Shown here: positions 26,476 to 34,680 of the stretch, piece by piece | Numbering within the stretch: position 1 is the stretch's first letter | Layout: each line of letters opens with the position of its first letter | NCBI GenBank assembly: GCA_900547475.1 | Contig: URGW01000010.1 | Location: forward strand, 23,192-87,191 | Origin: an uncultured Clostridium sp. | Lineage (GTDB): Bacteria; Bacillota; Clostridia; Clostridiales; Clostridiaceae | Length of the DNA stretch: 64,000 nt | Direction of reading: 5' to 3' | Program-made: the position numbers and the translations under genes | Notes under the pieces: model-generated | What the model saw: the letters and a program-made list of their open reading frames with translations, nothing else | What the model was told of the DNA's origin: nothing | Database searches by the model: none

Positions 26476-26655
26476 ATGGCAAAGATAAAGGTTACTTTAG
26501 TTAAAAGCTTAATAGGCAGAAAGAAAGACCATATCGCTACTGCAAATGCTCTTGGTCTAAGAAAGATTAACAAAACTGTAGAGCATGAGGATACTCCTCA
26601 AATCAGAGGTATGATCAACAAAGTTGACTACTTATTAAAAGTAGAAGAAGTATAA
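26476..26655 (+). CDS. rpmD: 50S ribosomal protein L30
   Basis: This 59-residue gene is easy to miss because of its size. It starts at ATG 26476, nine bases after TAGGAGGT. The sequence MAKIKVTLVKSLIGRKKDH, then ATANALGLRKINKTVEHEDT is diagnostic of bacterial L30. It lies between rpsE and rplO, its normal place. Confidence 0.96.
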   Translation: MAKIKVTLVKSLIGRKKDHIATANALGLRKINKTVEHEDTPQIRGMINKVDYLLKVEEV

Positions 26656-26677
26656 TAAAGAGGAGGTGCACTAAGAT

Positions 26678-27118
26678 ATGAAACTTCATGAATTAAAGCC
26701 AGCAGCTGGTAGCAAAAAAGCTCCTAAGAGAGTTGGTAGAGGTACTGGTTCAGGTTTAGGAAGAAACGCTGGTAAAGGTGAAAAAGGACAAAAAGCTAGA
26801 TCAGGCGGTGGAGTTAGACCAGGATTTGAAGGTGGTCAAATGCCATTATATAGAAGACTTCCTAAGAGAGGATTCACTAATATCTTCGCTAAGAAAATTG
26901 TTTCTATCAACGTTGATAGATTAAACATATTCGAAAACGGCACAGTAGTAACTCCAGAATTATTACTTGAAACAAGAGTAATATCTAAAGTTTTAGACGG
27001 AGTTAAGATATTAGGAAACGGAACATTAGAAAAGAGCCTAACTGTACAAGGATGCAAGATGTCTAAGGCAGCGGCTGAAAAGATAGAAGCAGCTGGAGGA
27101 AAAGTTGAGGTGATGTAA
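26678..27118 (+). CDS. rplO: 50S ribosomal protein L15
   Basis: L15 is a late-assembly 50S protein with a long basic N-terminal arm. The 146-residue product has PKRVGRGTGSGLGRNAGKGE near residues 14-33 and GGVRPGFEGGQMPLYRRLPK near residue 45. The last codons contain GAGGTGAT, which serves as the ribosome binding site for secY two bases on. Confidence 0.98.
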   Translation: MKLHELKPAAGSKKAPKRVGRGTGSGLGRNAGKGEKGQKARSGGGVRPGFEGGQMPLYRRLPKRGFTNIFAKKIVSINVDRLNIFENGTVVTPELLLETRVISKVLDGVKILGNGTLEKSLTVQGCKMSKAAAEKIEAAGGKVEVM

Positions 27119-27119
27119 T

Positions 27120-28397
27120 ATGCTATCAACCCTACGTAATGCCTGGAAGGTTCCGGAACTAAGAAAAAGATTTTTATGGACGATATTTTTAGTAGCAATT
27201 TTCAGGATAGGAATACATATTCCAGTTCCTGGAATTGATACTAGTTATTTAAGCTCAATGACTAACTCTGGTGGGTTGCTTGGGTTTTACAATTTAATAT
27301 CAGGAGGAGCTTTAAGTAAATTTAGTATATTTGCATTAAGTGTTTCACCTTATATTAATGCATCAATCATAATGCAATTATTAACAATTGCAATTCCATC
27401 TTTAGAACAACTTTCTAAGGAAGGTGAAGAAGGTAGAAAGAAAATTCAATCTATTACAAGATATGCTTCTATAGCAATTGGATTTGTATTAGCAATTGGA
27501 ATTTACTCAATGATTGCAGCACAAGGTGCAGCAAGTGGATTAGGAACAGCTCAAAAAGTTGTGGTACTAATTTCATTAGTAGTAGGATCTACTTTCTGTA
27601 TGTGGCTTGGTGACCAAATAACTCAAAAAGGATTTGGAAATGGAGTTTCAATATTAATATTCGTTAATATAGTATCTCAATTACCTACAACTTTAATGTC
27701 ATTATTTACATTAAAAGAAGCAGGTGAAATTTCTATAATAGAAATAGGATTATTCTTAATTGGTGCATTAGCACTATTAGCAGTTACAATTTACTTCTCA
27801 TTAGCAGAGAGAAGAGTGCCAATCCAATATGCTGGTAAGGCAGTAGGTGCTAAGGTTATGAAGGGGCAATCCACTCATATACCATTAAGTATAATAGGAT
27901 CAGCAGTTATTGCAATAATATTTGCAATGTCTGTAATGATGTTCCCTGAAACAATAGCTAATTTCTTCCCTAATAAGGGTTGGTCTAAATGGATATTAGA
28001 AAGTTCATACAGTATTTTTAATAAAAATACATGGATGTATCCAGTTTGTTATGCGGTATTAACAGTATTCTTTACTTGGTTCTATACTCAAATAACATTT
28101 AAACCAGATGAAATGGCTGAAAATCTTCATAAGTCTGCAGGTTTTGTACCAGGTGTAAGACCAGGTGAAGCTACAGAGAAGTATTTTGAAAGAGTACTTA
28201 CAAAAGTATCTTTAATCGGGGGATTATTTGCAGCATTACTAGCTGTTACTCCAATATTAATTAGTAATTATACAGCTTTAAGTGGAATTCAATTTGGTGG
28301 AACGTCATTATTAATCTTAATTGGAGTTGGTTTAGATTTTTCTAGACAATTAGATTCACAATTAGTTATGAGACACTATCAAGGATTCTTAAAATAG
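27120..28397 (+). CDS. secY: Preprotein translocase subunit SecY
   Basis: SecY is the membrane pore of the Sec translocon. The 425-residue product has ten predicted membrane spans, a cytoplasmic loop SLEQLSKEGEEGRKKIQSIT near residue 93 and the C-terminal HKSAGFVPGVRPGEATEKYF loop near residue 338 that meets SecA and the ribosome. The start lies one base after the rplO stop, so the two are coupled. Confidence 0.98.
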   Translation: MLSTLRNAWKVPELRKRFLWTIFLVAIFRIGIHIPVPGIDTSYLSSMTNSGGLLGFYNLISGGALSKFSIFALSVSPYINASIIMQLLTIAIPSLEQLSKEGEEGRKKIQSITRYASIAIGFVLAIGIYSMIAAQGAASGLGTAQKVVVLISLVVGSTFCMWLGDQITQKGFGNGVSILIFVNIVSQLPTTLMSLFTLKEAGEISIIEIGLFLIGALALLAVTIYFSLAERRVPIQYAGKAVGAKVMKGQSTHIPLSIIGSAVIAIIFAMSVMMFPETIANFFPNKGWSKWILESSYSIFNKNTWMYPVCYAVLTVFFTWFYTQITFKPDEMAENLHKSAGFVPGVRPGEATEKYFERVLTKVSLIGGLFAALLAVTPILISNYTALSGIQFGGTSLLILIGVGLDFSRQLDSQLVMRHYQGFLK

Positions 28398-28420
28398 ATT
28401 TTATAATGGAGATGATGCCC

Positions 28421-29071
28421 GTGAAGATAGTATTATTAGGTCCTCCTGGGGCTGGAAAAGGAACACAGGCAAAATCAATTAGTAATAGATACTCTATACC
28501 ACATATTTCTACTGGGGATATCTTTAGAAAAAATATTTCAGAAGAAACCCCTTTAGGAATAGAAGCTAAGCAATATATTGACAATGGTCAATTAGTGCCA
28601 GATGAAGTAACTATTAATATGGTTAAAGATAGACTAACATGGGAAGACTGTAAAAATGGTTATCTATTAGATGGTTTCCCAAGAACTGTTGCTCAAGCAG
28701 AAGCTCTACAAGAGTTTTTAGATTCAAGAAATGAAAACTTAGATACAGCTTTATGTATCGAAGTACCTAGCAGTTTCATACTTGAAAGAATGACAGGAAG
28801 AAGAGTTTGTTTATCATGTGGAGCTAGTTATCATATCAAGTTTAATCCACCAGCTGTTGATGGAGTTTGCGATGTTTGTGGTAATAACATTATCCAAAGA
28901 AAGGATGATGTTGAAGAAACAGTAAAAGAGAGATTAGATGTCTATGAAAGACAAACACAACCACTGATTGATTTTTATAAAGAGAAAAACTTACTTTCCA
29001 CAGTAGATGGAACAAAAGCTATTAATGAAGTATTCGAAGGTATCTGTGATATATTAGGGAGTGCAAACTAA
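28421..29071 (+). CDS. adk: Adenylate kinase
   Basis: Adk interconverts AMP, ADP and ATP. The start GTG 28421, nine bases after TGGAGATGAT, gives MKIVLLGPPGAGKGTQAKS and 216 residues, the normal length; the ATG at 28406 lies before that site and is rejected. The P-loop is at residues 7-15. The lid carries a zinc four-Cys set (CLSCGASYH and CDVCGNN near residues 130-153). map overlaps the stop. Confidence 0.96.
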   Translation: MKIVLLGPPGAGKGTQAKSISNRYSIPHISTGDIFRKNISEETPLGIEAKQYIDNGQLVPDEVTINMVKDRLTWEDCKNGYLLDGFPRTVAQAEALQEFLDSRNENLDTALCIEVPSSFILERMTGRRVCLSCGASYHIKFNPPAVDGVCDVCGNNIIQRKDDVEETVKERLDVYERQTQPLIDFYKEKNLLSTVDGTKAINEVFEGICDILGSAN

Positions 29072-29820
29072 TGATTATTATCAAAAATGATAAAGAAATC
29101 GACCTAATGAGGATTGCAGGAAGAATTGTAGCAGAAACTCTACTACTTGTTGAAAAAAAAGTTAAACCAGGAATAACTACTGCTGAATTAGATAGGATAG
29201 CAGAAGAATTTATAACTAAGCATGGGGCGATACCTTCATTTAAAGGGCTCTATGGATTTCCTGCTTCACTATGTATATCTGTTAATGAGCAAGTAGTTCA
29301 TGGAATACCAGGAGGGTATGTATTAAAAGAGGGAGATATAGTTAGTGTAGATTGTGGAGCACATATTAATGGCTTTCATGGTGATGCAGCAAGAACATTT
29401 GCTGTAGGCAATATTTCAGAAGAAGCAAATAAACTTATAAAAGTTACAGAGGAATCTTTCTTTAAAGGTTTGGAATTTGCTAAAGTAGGAAATAGACTAA
29501 CTGATATTTCACATGAAATACAACGCTATGTTGAGGCTTCAGGTTTCTCAGTTGTAAGAGATTTCGTAGGTCACGGGATAGGAAGAAGTGTCCATGAGGA
29601 TCCAGAAATTCCTAACTTCGGAAGACCAGGCCGAGGTCCAAAATTAGTTGCTGGTATGACTTTAGCTATAGAACCTATGGTTAATATGGGAACATATAGA
29701 GTAGCTACTTTAGGTGATGATTGGACAGTAGTCTCAGCAGATAAGAGCCTTTCGGCTCACTACGAAAACACTGTTGTAATTTTACCAGATGGACCGGAGA
29801 TATTAACACTGATTAAATAA
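29071..29820 (+). CDS. map: Methionine aminopeptidase, type I
   Basis: Map removes the starting methionine from new proteins. The 249-residue product has the metal-site residues in DCGAHINGFHGDAARTF, GHGIGRSVHEDPEIPNFG, AIEPMV and HYENTVVIL. It lacks an N-terminal zinc-finger extension. The ATG overlaps the adk stop TAA. The secY-adk-map order is standard in Firmicutes. Confidence 0.97.
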   Translation: MIIIKNDKEIDLMRIAGRIVAETLLLVEKKVKPGITTAELDRIAEEFITKHGAIPSFKGLYGFPASLCISVNEQVVHGIPGGYVLKEGDIVSVDCGAHINGFHGDAARTFAVGNISEEANKLIKVTEESFFKGLEFAKVGNRLTDISHEIQRYVEASGFSVVRDFVGHGIGRSVHEDPEIPNFGRPGRGPKLVAGMTLAIEPMVNMGTYRVATLGDDWTVVSADKSLSAHYENTVVILPDGPEILTLIK

Positions 29821-29826
29821 GTGTTG

Positions 29827-29880
29827 CTTAGTTATAAATTCGCATGATACCAAAAGGTGGCTTGTAGATTTATGACTAAG
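29827..29880 (+). ncRNA. Candidate structured RNA between map and the KOW gene
   Basis: CTTAGTTATAAAT at 29827-29839 pairs with ATTTATGACTAAG at 29868-29880 over 13 bp with one G-U pair. The 28-base interior contains ACC-AAAA-GGT. No T tract follows, so this is not a plain terminator. A feedback site for the KOW protein encoded next is possible but unproven. Confidence 0.5.
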
Positions 29881-29903
29881 GTAATCATCGAGGTGAAAGA
29901 AAT

Positions 29904-30185
29904 TTGCAAAACAATGACTTAATTGGGAAAATTGTTCTTTCAAAATGCGGAAGAGATAAAGATCATTATTACGTTATTGTTGATAAAGTTGATGATGATT
30001 ATTACCTTCTAAGTAATGGAAGTAATAAGACAATTCAGATGCCTAAGAAGAAAAAGATAAAACATTTTATTGTTTTAGAAAATGTAGATGATGAGATTAA
30101 AGCATCAATTATATTAAAGGATAAAGGTACTGATTTAAAAATTAAAAGATTTCTAAAACTAAAAGGCATTGTTAAGGAGGGTTGA
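29904..30185 (+). CDS. KOW-domain RNA-binding protein (L14e-like)
   Basis: The 93-residue product starts at TTG 29904 after CGAGGTGAAAG. Its first 35 residues (DLIGKIVLSKCGRDKDHYYV) fit the KOW/SH3-like fold of the archaeal and eukaryotic L14e group, found in Clostridia between map and infA. A lysine-rich stretch, PKKKKIKHF, follows. Its role is unknown; association with the ribosome is inferred from the fold and location. infA begins eight bases after its stop. Confidence 0.8.
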   Translation: MQNNDLIGKIVLSKCGRDKDHYYVIVDKVDDDYYLLSNGSNKTIQMPKKKKIKHFIVLENVDDEIKASIILKDKGTDLKIKRFLKLKGIVKEG

Positions 30186-30192
30186 TTACCTT

Positions 30193-30411
30193 ATGTCAAA
30201 AGATGATGTAATAGAAATGCAAGGTGTAGTCTTAGAGGCTTTACCAAATGCTATGTTTCAAGTTGAGTTAGAAAGTGGTCATAAAATTTTAGCTCACATA
30301 TCAGGAAAATTAAGAATGAACTTCATAAGAATTCTACCTGGAGATAAGGTTACTATAGAGCTTTCTCCATATGACCTAACAAGAGGAAGAATTACTTGGA
30401 GAGCAAAATAA
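30193..30411 (+). CDS. infA: Translation initiation factor IF-1
   Basis: IF-1 blocks the ribosomal A site during initiation. ATG 30193 gives the 72-residue product MSKDDVIEMQGVVLEALPNA, an OB fold with RMNFIRILPGDKVTIELSPY near residue 45 and the end GRITWRAK. A longer in-frame reading begins before the AAGGAGGG site at 30174-30181 and is rejected. Confidence 0.97.
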   Translation: MSKDDVIEMQGVVLEALPNAMFQVELESGHKILAHISGKLRMNFIRILPGDKVTIELSPYDLTRGRITWRAK

Positions 30412-30452
30412 GGTAAGATAACTTACCATAAATTACACAAGGAGGGTTAGCG

Positions 30453-30566
30453 ATGAAAGTAAGACCATCAGTTAAGCCTATTTGCGAAAAGTGCAAGATT
30501 ATAAGAAGAAAAGGAAGAGTAATGGTAATCTGTGAAAATCCTAAGCACAAGCAAAAACAAGGCTAA
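30453..30566 (+). CDS. rpmJ: 50S ribosomal protein L36
   Basis: This 37-residue gene starts at ATG 30453 after CAAGGAGGG. The product MKVRPSVKPICEKCKIIRRK continues through VICENPKHKQKQG and has the zinc Cys-Cys-Cys-His set (C11, C14, C27, H32), so it is the C+ form. It follows infA, as is common. Confidence 0.96.
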   Translation: MKVRPSVKPICEKCKIIRRKGRVMVICENPKHKQKQG

Positions 30567-30609
30567 TATAATTTAATATTAGGCAGAATAATTTACAAAT
30601 ATTAATATG

Positions 30610-30638
30610 TTGACTTTTTTTTGAAAGTTCAATATTAT
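30610..30638 (+). promoter_or_regulatory. Promoter of the alpha cluster
   Basis: TTGACT at 30610-30615 and TATTAT at 30633-30638 are 17 bp apart, ahead of rpsM. The S13-S11-S4-alpha-L17 genes can thus be made apart from the spc genes. Confidence 0.7.
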
Positions 30639-30668
30639 TATATAGGCGTTTAAATCAGCTTATTAATT

Positions 30669-30709
30669 TTAGGTACGGCTGACAATAAGTTTTTAACTTA
30701 TTGACCTAA
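30669..30709 (+). promoter_or_regulatory. Nested stem-loop in the rpsM leader
   Basis: TTAGGT at 30669-30674 pairs with ACCTAA at 30704-30709 and encloses a perfect 9-bp hairpin, 30683-30691 with 30695-30703. S4 represses the alpha operon through an mRNA structure in E. coli; S4 is encoded in this unit, so a like role is possible. Confidence 0.55.
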
Positions 30710-30779
30710 GATTTTAATATAAATTTACCAAAAGCAAAAATAAAAAATTGCATTTCAATAAACAGGAGGTGTAAGTTCA

Positions 30780-31148
30780 ATGGCAAGAATAGCAGGAGTT
30801 GACCTACCAAAGGAAAAAAGAGTTGAAATAGGTCTAACATATATATACGGAGTTGGTTTATCTACTTCTCAAAAGATATTAGCTACTACTGGAATTAATC
30901 CAGATACTAGAATTAAGGATCTTACTGAGGATGAAGTAAATGAAATCAGAAACTATGTAAACAAGAACTTAATGGTTGAAGGTGACTTAAGAAGAGATGT
31001 TGCTTTAAACATTAAGAGATTAGTTGAAATAGGTTGTTATAGAGGAATCAGACATAGAAAAGGTCTTCCAGTTAGAGGACAAAAAACTAAGACTAACGCT
31101 AGAACTAGAAAAGGTCCTAAGAAGACTATCGCAAATAAGAAGAAGTAG
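30780..31148 (+). CDS. rpsM: 30S ribosomal protein S13
   Basis: S13 sits at the top of the 30S head and contacts the P-site tRNA and L5. The 122-residue product begins MARIAGVDLPKEKRVEIGLT and has the arginine-rich tail GIRHRKGLPVRGQKTKTNAR. ACAGGAGGTG precedes ATG 30780. It opens the alpha cluster here. Confidence 0.98.
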   Translation: MARIAGVDLPKEKRVEIGLTYIYGVGLSTSQKILATTGINPDTRIKDLTEDEVNEIRNYVNKNLMVEGDLRRDVALNIKRLVEIGCYRGIRHRKGLPVRGQKTKTNARTRKGPKKTIANKKK

Positions 31149-31163
31149 TGAGGAGGGATTTCG

Positions 31164-31559
31164 ATGGCTCAAAAAGTCAAAAAGACTACTAGAAGAAGAA
31201 AAGAAAGAAAGAATGTTGAGCATGGTGCTGCACACATCCAATCAACTTTCAATAACTCAATAGTTACTTTAACTGATGCGGCTGGAAATGCTTTATCATG
31301 GTCAAGTGCTGGAGCTTTAGGTTTCAGAGGTTCAAGAAAGAGCACACCATTTGCATCTCAAATGGCAGCAGAAACTGCAGCTAAAGCAGCTATGGAACAC
31401 GGTTTAAAGAGTATAGAAGTATACGTTAAAGGACCAGGTGCTGGTAGAGAAGCAGCTATAAGATCATTACAAGCTGCAGGTTTAGAAGTAACTCTAATTA
31501 AAGACGTTACTCCAATTCCACACAACGGATGTAGACCACCGAAGAGAAGAAGAGTCTAA
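31164..31559 (+). CDS. rpsK: 30S ribosomal protein S11
   Basis: S11 lines the platform at the mRNA exit. The 131-residue product has HIQSTFNNSIVTLTDAAGNA near residue 24 and the C-terminal VTPIPHNGCRPPKRRRV, the universal end of the family. AGGAGGG precedes ATG 31164, 15 bases after rpsM. Confidence 0.98.
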   Translation: MAQKVKKTTRRRKERKNVEHGAAHIQSTFNNSIVTLTDAAGNALSWSSAGALGFRGSRKSTPFASQMAAETAAKAAMEHGLKSIEVYVKGPGAGREAAIRSLQAAGLEVTLIKDVTPIPHNGCRPPKRRRV

Positions 31560-31590
31560 TTATATTTAAATTCAACAGGAGGTGTAACGA

Positions 31591-32211
31591 ATGGCAAGAT
31601 ATACTGGAGCTACATGTAGATTATGTAGAAGAGAAGGTCAAAAGCTATTCCTTAAGGGAGATAGATGTTATACAGATAAATGTGCTTTCGTAAGAAGAAG
31701 CTATGCACCAGGACAACACGGAGCAGCTAAGAAGAAGTTATCTAACTACGGAGTACAATTAAGAGAAAAGCAAAAAGCTAGAAGAATATACGGTGTTTTA
31801 GAAGGTCAATTCAGAACTTACTATGAAAAGGCTGACCACATGAAGGGAATCACTGGTGAAAACTTATTAATGTTACTAGAAATGAGATTAGATAACGTTG
31901 CGTACAGATTAGGATACGGTGCTTCAAGAAACGAAGCTAGACAATTAGTTACTCATGGTCATTTCTTAGTAAATGGTAAGAAAGTTGATATTCCATCATA
32001 CAAGGTATCAGTTAATGATGTAATATCTGTTTGCGAAAAGAGCAGAGGAACTGAAAAGTTCAAGACTTTCGTAGAAAATCCAAAGACATTACCAAAATGG
32101 TTAGAAGCTAACGTTGAAAACTATGAAGGTAAAGTAGTTGCTGCGCCAGCTAGAGAAGACATTGACGTACCAGTTAACGAAACTCTAATTGTCGAATTAT
32201 ACAGCAAATAA
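31591..32211 (+). CDS. rpsD: 30S ribosomal protein S4
   Basis: S4 is a primary assembly protein and helps unwind mRNA at entry. The 206-residue product has an N-terminal Cys set (CRLCRREG and CYTDKCAF), so it is the zinc-binding form. The S4 RNA-binding domain is at about residues 96-160 (EMRLDNVAYRLGYGASRNEA). ACAGGAGGTG precedes the ATG. Confidence 0.98.
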   Translation: MARYTGATCRLCRREGQKLFLKGDRCYTDKCAFVRRSYAPGQHGAAKKKLSNYGVQLREKQKARRIYGVLEGQFRTYYEKADHMKGITGENLLMLLEMRLDNVAYRLGYGASRNEARQLVTHGHFLVNGKKVDIPSYKVSVNDVISVCEKSRGTEKFKTFVENPKTLPKWLEANVENYEGKVVAAPAREDIDVPVNETLIVELYSK

Positions 32212-32313
32212 TAAATTAATATTTTTAATATTAAGATATTATACTAGATTATTAAATGGAATCAGTTGCCCTCGTAATAAGGTTGCCATTTTATATACAA
32301 GGAGGGTTTGTAC

Positions 32314-33261
32314 ATGTTAGAAATAGAAAAGCCAATAATTGAGTGTATAGAATCAAATGAAGATGGTACATATGGTAAATATGTAGTTGAACCATTAGAA
32401 AGAGGATATGGTATTACACTTGGAAATGCGATGAGAAGAATTCTTTTATCATCACTTCCAGGTGTAGCTACTACATCAATTAAAATTGATGGAGTGCTTC
32501 ATGAATTCTCAACTGTACAAGGGGTTAAGGAAGATGTTACTGAGTTAATTCTTAACATTAAATCTTTAGCACTTACAATGGAAGGCGAAGGTCCACAAAC
32601 TATTTATATAGATGCAAAAGGACCTGGAGTTGTTACAGGTGCAGACATTAAGACTGATGGAAATGTTGAAGTTATAAACAAAGATTTACACATAGCAACT
32701 CTTGATGAAAATGGAAGACTGTATATGGAATTAACAGTTAATAGAGGAAGAGGATATGTTACTCAAAATAAAAATAAGAGTGATTCATTACCAATTTCAG
32801 CAATAGCTATTGATTCTATCTACACTCCAGTTAAGAGAGTTAACTTTACTGTTGACAATACTAGAGTTGGTCAAATCACTGATTATGACAAATTAACACT
32901 TGAGATTTGGACTAATGGAACTATTAAAATAGATGAAGCTATAAGCTTATCAGCTAAGATTTTAATAGAGCACTTCAAATTATTTATGTCATTAGGCGTT
33001 GCAACTAATGATGTTGAAATTATGATTGAAAAAGAAGAAGATAAAAAGGAAAAAGTACTAGAAATGACTGTTGAAGAACTAGATCTTTCAGTTAGATCTT
33101 ATAACTGCTTAAAGAGAGCTGGAATCAATACAGTTCAAGAACTTGCTGGTAAATCAATGGATGATATGATGAAGGTAAGAAATCTAGGAAAGAAATCCTT
33201 AGAAGAAGTTGAAAGAAAGCTTAAGGAATTAGGTTTAGCCTTAAAACTAAGCGACGAGTAG
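32314..33261 (+). CDS. rpoA: DNA-directed RNA polymerase alpha subunit
   Basis: Alpha dimerises to start core assembly and its C-terminal domain binds UP elements and regulators. ATG 32314 lies seven bases after GGAGGG and gives 315 residues starting MLEIEKPIIECIES; the in-frame TTG at 32308 is rejected. The N-terminal domain has GYGITLGNAMRRILLSSLPG near residue 30. The C-terminal domain is at about residues 250-310 (LDLSVRSYNCLKRAGINTVQ). A 96-base leader with an AAATGG/CCATTT stem precedes it. Confidence 0.98.
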   Translation: MLEIEKPIIECIESNEDGTYGKYVVEPLERGYGITLGNAMRRILLSSLPGVATTSIKIDGVLHEFSTVQGVKEDVTELILNIKSLALTMEGEGPQTIYIDAKGPGVVTGADIKTDGNVEVINKDLHIATLDENGRLYMELTVNRGRGYVTQNKNKSDSLPISAIAIDSIYTPVKRVNFTVDNTRVGQITDYDKLTLEIWTNGTIKIDEAISLSAKILIEHFKLFMSLGVATNDVEIMIEKEEDKKEKVLEMTVEELDLSVRSYNCLKRAGINTVQELAGKSMDDMMKVRNLGKKSLEEVERKLKELGLALKLSDE

Positions 33262-33273
33262 GGAGGTAAATCC

Positions 33274-33615
33274 ATGGCAGGTTATCGTAAGTTAGGTCTT
33301 TCTACAGACCAAAGAAGAGCTATGTTAAGAAGTCTTGTTACTAGCTTCTTAAAGCATGGTAGAATTGAAACTACTGAAACTAGAGCTAAAGAAGCTAGAT
33401 CTATAGCTGAAAAGATGATTACTCTTGCAAAAAGAGGAGATCTTCACGCTAGAAGACAAGTTTTAGCTTACGTTTTAGAAGAAGATGTAGTTAAGACATT
33501 ATTTGATGAAATCGCTCCAAAGTACGCTGAAAGAAACGGCGGATACACTAGAATGATCAAAAAGGGTCCTAGAAGAGGAGACGGAGCTGAAGTTGTTATA
33601 CTTGAATTAGTATAA
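33274..33615 (+). CDS. rplQ: 50S ribosomal protein L17
   Basis: L17 sits near the tunnel exit. The 113-residue product begins MAGYRKLGLSTDQRRAMLRS and has the ending RRGDGAEVVILELV. GGGAGGT precedes ATG 33274, 12 bases after rpoA. It ends the ribosomal cluster and is followed by a strong terminator. Confidence 0.98.
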   Translation: MAGYRKLGLSTDQRRAMLRSLVTSFLKHGRIETTETRAKEARSIAEKMITLAKRGDLHARRQVLAYVLEEDVVKTLFDEIAPKYAERNGGYTRMIKKGPRRGDGAEVVILELV

Positions 33616-33623
33616 TTTCACTC

Positions 33624-33655
33624 TGGGGATTAAGTTTAACTTAATCCCCATTTTT
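33624..33655 (+). terminator. Intrinsic terminator after rplQ
   Basis: The near-continuous inverted repeat 33624-33636 with 33638-33650 (TGGGGATTAAGTT arms) is followed by T5. It closes the alpha cluster. Confidence 0.9.
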
Positions 33656-33733
33656 GTATACAAAAATATAAAGATAGTTATTAAATATTTTTTATTTTAA
33701 AATATGAGAAAAATAGTGACTTAAGTGAAATAC

Positions 33734-33761
33734 TTGTAATTAATTGATGCTTATATATAAT
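33734..33761 (+). promoter_or_regulatory. Candidate promoter of ecfA1
   Basis: TTGTAA at 33734-33739 and TATAAT at 33756-33761 are 16 bp apart. A 12-bp perfect inverted repeat overlaps its downstream edge (33758-33769 with 33791-33802). Confidence 0.45.
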
Positions 33762-33837
33762 TAAGTTATGGAAATTTATATAAAATTTATATAACTTAAT
33801 TATATAATTTAATAATGCTACTAAAGGAGGGATATAT

Positions 33838-34680
33838 ATGGAAAAAATGATAGAGTGTAAAAATGTAGTATTTAAATATTCTACAGGTGAAGAAGGAATA
33901 GAAAAATTAGCTATAGATGGATTAAATCTAGAGGTTAGTAAAGGTGAATTTTTAGTAATATTAGGGCATAACGGATCAGGAAAATCAACAGTAGCAAAGC
34001 ATATGAATGCGTTATTAACTCCTACTGAGGGAACTGTTATAGTTAATGGGCTAGATACAGCAAATGTAAATAATACATGGGATATAAGATCTACTGCTGG
34101 AATGGTGTTTCAAAATCCAGATAATCAATTAGTGGCTACTATAGTGGAAGAAGATGTAGCATTTGGACCAGAAAATTTAGGTATTCCACCGCAAGAAATT
34201 AGACAAAGAGTTGATGATGCATTAGAAAAAGTTGGAATGAGTGAATATAAAAGACATGCACCTCACTTGTTATCTGGTGGTCAAAAACAAAGAATTGCTA
34301 TTGCAGGAATATTAGCCATGAAACCTAAATGTATAATTTTTGATGAACCTACAGCGATGCTTGATCCATCAGGAAGAAAAGAAGTAATTAATAGTATTAA
34401 GGAGTTAAATAAGAATCATGGAATAACTGTGATATTAATAACTCACTATATGGATGAAGCGGCAGAAGCTGATAGAGTTATAGTAATGGATAAAGGAAAA
34501 GCTATCATTGAAGGTATTCCACGTGATGTTTTTTCACATGTTGAAACCATGAAAAAAATAGGTTTAGATGTTCCACAGGTGACAGAAATATGTTATGAGC
34601 TTAGAAAAGCTGGGATAGATATAGATACTAAAATTTTAAATGTGAATGAGATGGTGAATGCATTATGTCAATTAAAATAG
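33838..34680 (+). CDS. ecfA1: ECF transporter ATPase EcfA1
   Basis: EcfA1 is one of two ATPases that power energy-coupling-factor vitamin uptake. The 280-residue product has Walker A GHNGSGKST near residue 42, FQNPDNQLVATIVEEDVAFG (Q loop), LSGGQKQR and CIIFDEPTAMLDP. AAGGAGGG precedes ATG 33838. Its end overlaps ecfA2 by 16 bases. The S-component that sets substrate is not in the window. Confidence 0.95.
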   Translation: MEKMIECKNVVFKYSTGEEGIEKLAIDGLNLEVSKGEFLVILGHNGSGKSTVAKHMNALLTPTEGTVIVNGLDTANVNNTWDIRSTAGMVFQNPDNQLVATIVEEDVAFGPENLGIPPQEIRQRVDDALEKVGMSEYKRHAPHLLSGGQKQRIAIAGILAMKPKCIIFDEPTAMLDPSGRKEVINSIKELNKNHGITVILITHYMDEAAEADRVIVMDKGKAIIEGIPRDVFSHVETMKKIGLDVPQVTEICYELRKAGIDIDTKILNVNEMVNALCQLK

